Shown here: positions 6,723 through 11,706 of the stretch, piece by piece
How the letters are laid out: each line of letters begins with the position of its first letter
Numbering within the stretch: the stretch's first letter is position 1
Origin: Bacteroidota bacterium
GTDB lineage: Bacteria; Bacteroidota; Bacteroidia; 2-12-FULL-35-15
Assembly: GCA_026391935.1 (NCBI GenBank)
Contig: JAPLDC010000037.1
Coordinates: 13,562 to 25,267 of the forward strand
Length of the DNA: 11,706 nt
Direction of reading: 5' to 3'
The notes under the pieces: model-generated
Databases searched by the model: none
Seen by the model: only the letters and a program-made list of their open reading frames with translations
What the model was told of the DNA's origin: nothing
Made by a program: the position numbers and the translations under genes

Positions 6723-8165
6723 ATGAAAAATCTTTTTCTTTTTTCGCTACTGTGCTGCATGTATACGATTTCAAACGCACAGAAATGCCTTCCTTTTATA
6801 AATGATCAAGGTAAATATGGTTTCAGAGATTCACTATTTAATGTTCTGATAAAGCCTGAATTCAATCTTGTTGGCGAATTTCATGAAGGGCTTGCAAGGG
6901 TTAATATTGGTAATGTTTTTAATACAGAAACATTTGAAACGAGTTTTGGAAAGTTTGGATACATCGATCAACAAGGGACAAAAACAATTCCAATAAAATA
7001 TGATTACGCTGCAGATTTTTCTGAAGGATTTGCTTCCGTCAAGGAAGGTGAACACTGGGGATTTATTGATAAGACGGGCAAAGAAATAACTGCATTTGTT
7101 TATGATACAGTTGGTGATTTTAATAATGGCCTGGCTTGCGTAGTTAAGGGGGATTTTTATGGCTTTATTGATAAGGAAGGTACAGAGAAGATTCCCTTGA
7201 TCTATGAATATGAAAGTGCTTATATTCTTAGTCATTTCAAAGAAGGATTTGCGCATACAAAAAAAAATGGATTGTTTGGATTTGTGGATCTTTCTGGGAA
7301 TGAAGTTGTTCCTGCGAAGTATTTTTTTACCGGAGATTTCAACGAAGGAATGGCTGTGGTGAATGGGGGCTGGGGTAGTGATTGGGGGAAAAGCGGGTTT
7401 GTAAATTATGAAGGCAAGGAGGCGATTCCATTGAAATATGTTAGCACCAAAAGTTTCTCTGAAGGGTTGGCTACAGTAGCTCTTCGGAATGGTAAGAATG
7501 AAATAAAATGGGGATTTATTGAAAAATCAGGAAAAGAAATTACTCCAATGATTTATGATACTACTGGCTTTTTCATTGAAGGGATGGCTTGTGTAGTGAT
7601 AGGAAATAAATTTGGCTTTATTGATAAAACGGGTAAGGAGATCATTCAGATTAAATATGACTATGATGAAATAAATACACTCAGTTATTTTAATAATGGT
7701 TTAGCTCAGGTGAAAAAAAAGGGATTGTTTGGATTTGTTGATAAAACAGGGAAGGAAGTTGTGAGTCCCAAATATACTTATATAGAGGATTTTTATGAGG
7801 GAATGGCAATGGTTAATATCGGCTTTAATTACAGCAGAGAAAAAAATAGATATATTGATGGGCAGTGTGGCTACATTAACCATGAAGGGAAAGAAGTAAT
7901 TCCATTAAAATATAACAGTGCACTTTTCTTTTCGGAAGGGTTGACTGCTGTTTCTATTTTGGATGATAAAGGCGAAGAGAAGTGGGGCTTTATTGATGCG
8001 ACAGGAAAAATAATGGTTCCATTCAGATATGATAATGTTCTTTCCGGTTTTGTGAATGGTCGTGCAAAAGTGTATATGGATTCTGTAAATAAAATTGAGT
8101 TTATCTATAAAAATGGCAAAGACTTTTTTGATGAAGATTCAGAGTTTGATGAGGACGATGAGTGA
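6723..8165 (+). CDS. Secreted WG-repeat protein
   Basis: This is a 480-residue protein with a Sec signal peptide (residues 1-19, likely cleavage SNA|QKC), followed almost entirely by WG repeats of about 35-45 residues. Repeat cores begin near residues 32 (YGFRD), 78 (FGYIDQQG), 112 (WGFIDKTG), 146 (YGFIDKEG), 185 (FGFVDLSG), 225 (GFVNYEG), 263 (WGFIEKSG), 297 (FGFIDKTG), 336 (FGFVDKTG), 382 (CGYINHEG) and 421 (WGFIDATG), with a degenerate last copy near 460. Each core is typically followed by an I-P-x-x-Y/KY turn and an F-x-E-G-x-A/T-x-V strand. WG repeats are a beta-rich family whose function is mostly unknown; surface or periplasmic protein binding is plausible. The C-terminal tail (about 467-480) is strongly acidic and carries no T9SS sorting domain, so it is probably periplasmic or exported by another route. 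ATG at 6723 begins directly with a MKN signal peptide; there is no Shine-Dalgarno sequence. It is monocistronic with its own terminator. Confidence 0.9.
   Translation: MKNLFLFSLLCCMYTISNAQKCLPFINDQGKYGFRDSLFNVLIKPEFNLVGEFHEGLARVNIGNVFNTETFETSFGKFGYIDQQGTKTIPIKYDYAADFSEGFASVKEGEHWGFIDKTGKEITAFVYDTVGDFNNGLACVVKGDFYGFIDKEGTEKIPLIYEYESAYILSHFKEGFAHTKKNGLFGFVDLSGNEVVPAKYFFTGDFNEGMAVVNGGWGSDWGKSGFVNYEGKEAIPLKYVSTKSFSEGLATVALRNGKNEIKWGFIEKSGKEITPMIYDTTGFFIEGMACVVIGNKFGFIDKTGKEIIQIKYDYDEINTLSYFNNGLAQVKKKGLFGFVDKTGKEVVSPKYTYIEDFYEGMAMVNIGFNYSREKNRYIDGQCGYINHEGKEVIPLKYNSALFFSEGLTAVSILDDKGEEKWGFIDATGKIMVPFRYDNVLSGFVNGRAKVYMDSVNKIEFIYKNGKDFFDEDSEFDEDDE
7056..7982 (+). repeat. Duplicated four-WG-repeat super-unit inside the WG protein
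   Basis: Residues 112-262 (7056-7508) and 263-420 (7509-7982) align as two copies of a block of four WG repeats. Position-specific features recur in the same order: WGFI[DE]K[TS]GKEIT then YDT; ACVV; the long third-repeat lead-in with GLFGFVD; and the fourth-repeat GKE[AV]IPLKY then FSEGL. The two repeats before the block (residues 31-111) resemble units 3 and 4, and the one after (421 on) resembles unit 1. Confidence 0.75.
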
Positions 8166-8170
8166 TCTTA

Positions 8171-8228
8171 AATCACAAACCTCGGTTAACAATTGTCTGT
8201 GACTATTACTAACCGAGGTTTGTTGATT
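8171..8228 (+). terminator. Intrinsic terminator of the WG-repeat gene, probably shared with the convergent operon
   Basis: A 14-bp perfect stem (8175-8188 with 8210-8223, core acctcggt/accgaggt) is extended by four more pairs after one bulged base, with a 21-base loop. On the plus strand it is followed by atttttctttt, a good U-tract, just after the stop at 8163-8165. It also lies 12 bases beyond the stop of the minus-strand cytochrome c gene (8241), so it may act in both directions. Confidence 0.8.
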
Positions 8229-8240
8229 TTTCTTTTAAAC

Positions 8241-8693
8241 TCAGATCTCTTTTGTGTTTTTTGGATTCTTTGCAAAAGTTCTAGTATAAAGAACTACTGC
8301 CCATCTTTCAATATCTGAAAGTTTTAGTTTGAAGGATGGCATAGGTTTTCTTCCTTCAGTTGTTTTCCAAAAAAGTTCTCCGTCAGAAGATTTAGTATAA
8401 CGGTCTGAAGTAAAGTCTCCGCAAGAAATATCGATATTTTCCGCTTTTATTCCATCTCCTTTACCTGTTTTTCCATGGCAGGATTTACAATTAGTATTCC
8501 AGACTTCTTTTCCGGTTGCAAGAATGCCTTCGTCAGCCTTGATCTGGCTTACCATTTTAGCATTTTTTTCCGGACAAGGCCATGGACTTCCGTCAGGCTT
8601 TCCACCTAGATTATTTGTTTTTGAAATGATAAAGCCTGTGGTAACTACAAATCCTACTAGGATCAGTGCTACAATTTTGATTGATTTTTTCAT
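8241..8693 (-). CDS. Membrane-anchored monoheme c-type cytochrome
   Basis: This is a 150-residue protein with one heme-binding motif, CKSCH (residues 69-73), followed by GKTGKGDG, typical of class I cytochrome c. The likely distal axial ligand is Met118 in RKPMPSF, and the C-terminal helix IERWAVVLYTRTF closes the fold. The N-terminal hydrophobic stretch (about 7-24) has no obvious signal-peptidase site, so it is probably an uncleaved anchor placing the heme in the periplasm. Two further cysteines (C40 in PWPCP and C91 in DISCGDF) could form a disulfide. It is the last gene of the minus-strand respiratory operon, 123 bases after its neighbour, and is likely the electron acceptor or exit point of the Fe-S/NrfD complex (inference from context). 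ATG at 8693 is preceded by an A-run with no Shine-Dalgarno sequence. Confidence 0.88.
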   Translation of the reverse strand: MKKSIKIVALILVGFVVTTGFIISKTNNLGGKPDGSPWPCPEKNAKMVSQIKADEGILATGKEVWNTNCKSCHGKTGKGDGIKAENIDISCGDFTSDRYTKSSDGELFWKTTEGRKPMPSFKLKLSDIERWAVVLYTRTFAKNPKNTKEI

Positions 8694-8795
8694 TTTTTTT
8701 AAGATTTAATTGATTGTTTTTTTATTTGTTGAACTCGCATTTTTATTTTTTTCCTCATTGATTATTTATTTTAAGTAGTGAATTTGTTCAGTTTC

Positions 8796-8804
8796 AAAAG
8801 ATAC
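8796..8804 (-). promoter_or_regulatory. Weak candidate internal promoter before the cytochrome c gene
   Basis: In the 123-base gap before the cytochrome gene, the minus strand reads TATCTTTTG, which is TAnnTTTG with one extra spacer base. It lies about 100 bases upstream of the ATG. It would allow the cytochrome to be made independently of the upstream subunits, but the match is imperfect and no -33 element is clear. Confidence 0.2.
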
Positions 8805-8816
8805 ATGATGAATAAA

Positions 8817-9377
8817 TTATGGCTTATAATCTAAACCACTCTTTTTCATTTTGAAAAATAAGAGGTAAAGTATATATCCCATGGTGCCCCATATACCTAC
8901 AATAATAGCATTGGAAATAATGATCAAGTATAATGGTGCATTTGATCTAGAAGCCCACAATTCTCTTTGGCTGATTTTTGATTCATACTTTGCTTTTGTT
9001 CCCCATTTGGCTATAACTTGATCTGAGATCGCATCATCATCATCCATTTGTGCTATTAGAATAATATTACCAAGTGAATCTCCTGGCAGTTTCTTTTCAT
9101 ATGAAACAGTTGCTTCACCATTTTCATCTGTTGATTCTGCTAAGGCAATTGGCATTAGTCCAAAAAATCTTTTCACATAAAAATTTACATCGCTACCTTT
9201 TACCGGTATGGTGTCATCTATCATTACAATTGCTTTGCAGGTCTTGGAGCTATCTGTTTCAATTATTTTCAATTTGAGTTTTGGTTCTCCATCCTGTGCA
9301 GATAAAACCATTGGAATCGAAAAAGCAACTACTGTAAGAAGCCTTACAACCATTTTATTTTTTAAATAATTTTTCAT
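8817..9377 (-). CDS. Signal-peptide protein with extracytoplasmic beta domain and one C-terminal TM helix
   Basis: I do not recognise this 186-residue protein. It has a Sec signal peptide (residues 1-27, likely cleavage LSA|QDG; Met9 is a possible alternative start). A domain of about 95 residues follows (about 32-125) with alternating beta-strand patterns (KLKLKIIE, KAIVMID, VNFYVKR, ENGEATVSYE, GNIILIAQMDDDD), similar in feel to an Ig-like or transthyretin-like fold. A polar linker leads to one membrane helix (about 148-175) and a short basic tail, giving a type I membrane topology with the beta domain in the periplasm. Its start codon overlaps the stop of the NrfD-like gene (ATGA, 4 bases), so translation is coupled and the product is very probably a subunit or assembly partner of that complex. 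No heme, Fe-S or catalytic motif is seen. Confidence 0.85.
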   Translation of the reverse strand: MKNYLKNKMVVRLLTVVAFSIPMVLSAQDGEPKLKLKIIETDSSKTCKAIVMIDDTIPVKGSDVNFYVKRFFGLMPIALAESTDENGEATVSYEKKLPGDSLGNIILIAQMDDDDAISDQVIAKWGTKAKYESKISQRELWASRSNAPLYLIIISNAIIVGIWGTMGYILYLLFFKMKKSGLDYKP

Positions 9378-10864
9378 AACATTTCTGGTTTTATAGGTTT
9401 ATAAATTTTTTGCATATTGACACCATCACCTTCCGCTACTTCCCATATTGAAATGATTGGGAAAAATCTTGAGAAGACTGTTATTATTAATAATAGGGCG
9501 GCAAATGTTGCTGCAACAATTGTCATTTCAACTAAGCTTGGGAAATAGTGCATCCATGATTCAGGTACATCTTGAATAGGTAGAAATGGATGTGAAAGCC
9601 CTGGAACCACTATCAGATATCTTTTGAACCATGCTGCGATCACTGCAAAAATAGCTATGACTGTTAAAGGAAGTGGTTTGCGCATTGCTCGAAACATTGG
9701 AAGTATCGCAGGGATCGCTATACCAAATAGTACTACCAACCAATACGTCGGAGCTGTTTTTCCAATGAAAAGATCTAACAAGTGATTGGCATGCAGGCTA
9801 CTCATTTTATATGCTGGAACTACATATTCATTTATATTGAAATATAAATAACAGAATGAAAGGAGAACAAGCATTTTTCCTAATACATCAAAATGTTTTT
9901 CTTCCAGATATTTTTCAAGACTATATACTTTTCTAAAAACATAAACGGCTACAATCATTCCTGCTGCACCTAGAGCAAATGCTCCTGAAACGAAATAGGG
10001 TCCGAAATTAGTACTGTCCCATTCTGGGCGAAGTGTTGTAGCAAAGAGCCATGCTGTAACTGTATGTATTGAAATACCGAGCGGAATAACCATTATGGCT
10101 AATACCTTTACACTTTTCTTAATTATTTTCCACTGTTCAGGTGAACCATTCCATCCGAATGATAATTTTTTGTACATCCATTTTTGCCATGCCGGTTTAT
10201 TTGTGAGTTTGTCTCTGCAAATAACAATTCCCGGTATCAATGGCATGAATAGAAGTAGACAACTTGCTGTAATGTATGTCATAATTACAATTACATCCCA
10301 AACAATCGGTGATTGAATTCTTCCGTAGGTGAAGAGGAAATACAGTCTTTCCGGTCTACCCATTGCAGCTACGATACATACACCTGCCATTATAATGGAT
10401 GCAACAGCAATTATTTCAGCGATACGAGTTAAAGGCCGGTACCATTCAAACTTTATTAGTTTAAGTATTGCGGACATCAATGCGCCAATTAAACTAAGTG
10501 CAACATAAAAAACAAAAGTTGAAATGTAAACGCCCCACATGGTATAATCCCGCAATGAGATGGTTTCATATTTGCTTTTTGTTTCTTGCAAATAATAAGC
10601 ATAAAGTCCACAAAGACAGATAGCGATCAAAAACGCTATCCATATTTTACCGGCTCTGCCAATTTTTTGAATCGGACGAAGCAATTCTTCTTCCATCAAA
10701 TTATACTTTTGAATTTTACTTTTTCCAGCGGCAACGTTTTGCTTTTCTTTATAAAGATTAAGCTCTTCCTCCATCACCCTGTACTTTTCAATTTCATCAA
10801 TTCCGGATGCATCTCTTTGCATTTCCATTACTCCGTTTTCGGATTTGGTTATTAGCTTTTCCAT
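9374..10864 (-). CDS. NrfD/PsrC/ActC-like quinone-interacting membrane subunit
   Basis: This is a 496-residue integral membrane protein with about ten hydrophobic helices (roughly 74-92, 107-134, 148-168, 188-214, 252-275, 288-310, 328-350, 371-391, 398-420, 443-468). The IPLGISIHTVTAWLFA segment (259-274) and RYLIVVPGL (415-423) match the pattern I know from the ActC-type branch of the NrfD family. In that family the subunit lacks cofactors, binds (mena)quinone, and passes electrons to or from an adjacent four-cluster Fe-S protein. Here the Fe-S gene lies 30 bases upstream, fitting a two-subunit module. Length and helix number resemble ActC more than the ~310-residue, eight-helix PsrC. The first ~70 residues are an unusual charged soluble extension containing a duplicated 11-residue motif. 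The stop overlaps the next gene by 4 bases. ATG at 10864 was kept because the extension is in frame and well formed. Confidence 0.88.
   Translation of the reverse strand: MEKLITKSENGVMEMQRDASGIDEIEKYRVMEEELNLYKEKQNVAAGKSKIQKYNLMEEELLRPIQKIGRAGKIWIAFLIAICLCGLYAYYLQETKSKYETISLRDYTMWGVYISTFVFYVALSLIGALMSAILKLIKFEWYRPLTRIAEIIAVASIIMAGVCIVAAMGRPERLYFLFTYGRIQSPIVWDVIVIMTYITASCLLLFMPLIPGIVICRDKLTNKPAWQKWMYKKLSFGWNGSPEQWKIIKKSVKVLAIMVIPLGISIHTVTAWLFATTLRPEWDSTNFGPYFVSGAFALGAAGMIVAVYVFRKVYSLEKYLEEKHFDVLGKMLVLLSFCYLYFNINEYVVPAYKMSSLHANHLLDLFIGKTAPTYWLVVLFGIAIPAILPMFRAMRKPLPLTVIAIFAVIAAWFKRYLIVVPGLSHPFLPIQDVPESWMHYFPSLVEMTIVAATFAALLLIITVFSRFFPIISIWEVAEGDGVNMQKIYKPIKPEML
10682..10792 (-). repeat. Duplicated 11-residue motif in the NrfD-like N-terminal extension
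   Basis: IEKYRVMEEEL (residues 25-35, 10792-10760) and IQKYNLMEEEL (residues 51-61, 10714-10682) are two copies spaced 26 residues apart, identical at 8 of 11 positions. Both are amphipathic helices rich in Glu and Lys, before the first membrane helix. Confidence 0.7.
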
Positions 10865-10894
10865 GAAATTTTATTTTTATATTTTTTAAAATAA

Positions 10895-11706
10895 TTATTC
10901 TTCAGTATTTCTTATTTCTTTTGCTTCCTCGAAAGGGAAAAGACGTTTGTCTGGTGGCAGATAATATACTCTCGGTTTTGTTCCCAAAGTATCAAACTGT
11001 CGGTAGCCGGCTCTCTCACTGAGTAAAGCAGATAGCTGGAATACTTCTTCACCATTTGTTACAGTATCCTCATTTTCATCTCCATAAAAAATAACACCAT
11101 TCGGACACTTCTTTACACATGCAGGTAGTTTTCCTTGCGCAAGCTCATCCGGACAACCATCACATTTAGAAACAGTTCCTACTATACTTGGATCACTTGA
11201 TTTGCATCTTTCCGGATCGTTTTTATGTTTCTCGAAATTTTCTACTTGCTTCGGACTTCCGAAATTGAATGTTCTTGCAGAATATGGACATGCTGCCATG
11301 CAAAATTTGCAACCAATGCATCTTTCCGCATCAACAACCACTAAGCCATCGCTTCTTTTAAATGTAGCGTCAACCGGACAAACTTTTGTGCATGGTGGAT
11401 TGTCGCAGTGATAACACATTTGAGGAAACCAGTAAGGAGATTCCATTTCTACGTCCTGCATTTTCTTTACTTTAATCCATTCAACTGGGGCGATCAAATT
11501 GTGCTTTTTTTGGCAACCTTCTATACAAGCCCTCTTGTTTTCACATCTCGCCAGGTCAATTACTCTGACAAATTTTTTGCCTGGAATACCCTCTCTGATG
11601 TTTAGTCCCGGGCTGCTGCAGCCTGAAGCTTTTTTCACCATTGCACTATCAACTTCAACTAATTTTCCATCTGTTGTTAATACTTTAACTTTTTCACCAG
11701 AATTTT
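10895..11706 (-). CDS. Four-cluster ferredoxin-type Fe-S electron-transfer subunit (5' end outside window)
   Basis: The reading frame is open to the right edge. At least 21 residues (including VKVLTTDGKLVEVD) precede the internal Met codon at 11641-11639, so that Met is probably not the start. Numbering from this Met, cysteine groups are C33-x5-C39-x3-C43; C76-x2-C79-x4-C84-x3-C88-P; C108-x2-C111-x2-C114-x3-C118-P; and C160-x2-C163-x11-C175-x3-C179-P. Groups 2-4 match the DmsB/PsrB/TtrB/NrfC electron-transfer family exactly. Group 1 lacks its second cysteine, where Lys36 stands. The family carries electrons between a molybdopterin catalytic subunit and an NrfD-type membrane subunit, which is the next gene. 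The C-terminus (about 200-248) is soluble and ends in an acidic/basic tail. Whether a twin-arginine signal is present cannot be judged, and no catalytic subunit is visible. The partner enzyme is unknown; tetrathionate, polysulfide, nitrogen-oxide or ACIII-like roles cannot be separated here. Confidence 0.88.
   Translation of the reverse strand, partial: NSGEKVKVLTTDGKLVEVDSAMVKKASGCSSPGLNIREGIPGKKFVRVIDLARCENKRACIEGCQKKHNLIAPVEWIKVKKMQDVEMESPYWFPQMCYHCDNPPCTKVCPVDATFKRSDGLVVVDAERCIGCKFCMAACPYSARTFNFGSPKQVENFEKHKNDPERCKSSDPSIVGTVSKCDGCPDELAQGKLPACVKKCPNGVIFYGDENEDTVTNGEEVFQLSALLSERAGYRQFDTLGTKPRVYYLPPDKRLFPFEEAKEIRNTEE

Noticed and set aside
9561..9743. Minus-strand 60-residue frame inside the NrfD-like gene, and similar short frames in the other genes
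   Set aside because: It lies wholly inside a well-supported gene in another frame and has no recognisable protein features.
11639..11641. Internal ATG as the start of the Fe-S subunit
   Set aside because: The frame continues open to the window edge with protein-like sequence (VKVLTTDGKLVEVD), so the gene is better treated as 5'-truncated.
8241..11706. Calling the operon a standard alternative complex III
   Set aside because: The visible genes do not include a DUF3341 ActD-like protein, a pentaheme ActA or a second NrfD-like ActF, and the small subunit is not of a known Act type.

Overview
The window is AT-rich bacterial DNA that looks like Bacteroidota (Flavobacteriales/Sphingobacteriales/Cytophaga-like). 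The evidence is a secreted protein ending in a type IX secretion (type A) sorting domain, a DUF4175-type giant coiled-coil membrane protein followed by an RsbW-like ATPase, a WG-repeat secreted protein, several perfect TAnnTTTG (-7) promoter elements, and start codons with almost no Shine-Dalgarno sequence. No mobile element, CRISPR array, tRNA or rRNA is visible.

Layout. Positions 1-758 hold a minus-strand T9SS cargo gene with a strong 3' hairpin (8-50). A short divergent promoter region (759-863) separates it from a plus-strand gene for a helical-repeat protein of unknown function (864-2294). Convergent to that gene is a two-gene minus-strand operon, the DUF4175-like protein (6139-2735) followed at once by a small HATPase_c anti-sigma-type kinase (2733-2317). 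A 583-bp non-coding stretch (6140-6722) leads into a plus-strand secreted WG-repeat protein (6723-8165), closed by a terminator hairpin (8171-8228).

From the right edge, a minus-strand respiratory operon runs leftward: a four-cluster ferredoxin-type Fe-S subunit (5' end outside the window), a 10-helix NrfD/ActC-like quinone-reactive membrane subunit, a single-pass membrane protein with an extracytoplasmic beta-rich domain, and a membrane-anchored monoheme cytochrome c. Together these look like the electron-transfer and membrane half of a complex iron-sulfur oxidoreductase that links menaquinol to periplasmic cytochrome c. The catalytic subunit, if there is one, should lie upstream of position 11706.

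The most interesting points are in this last operon. The Fe-S subunit has 15 of the 16 classical cluster cysteines, with lysine in place of the second cysteine of the first motif. The NrfD-like subunit carries a long soluble N-terminal extension with a duplicated 11-residue motif. The beta-domain/TM protein is not one I recognise. Elsewhere, the WG protein is built from a duplicated four-repeat super-unit, and the DUF4175 gene contains a 7-bp tandem repeat that could cause frameshifting.
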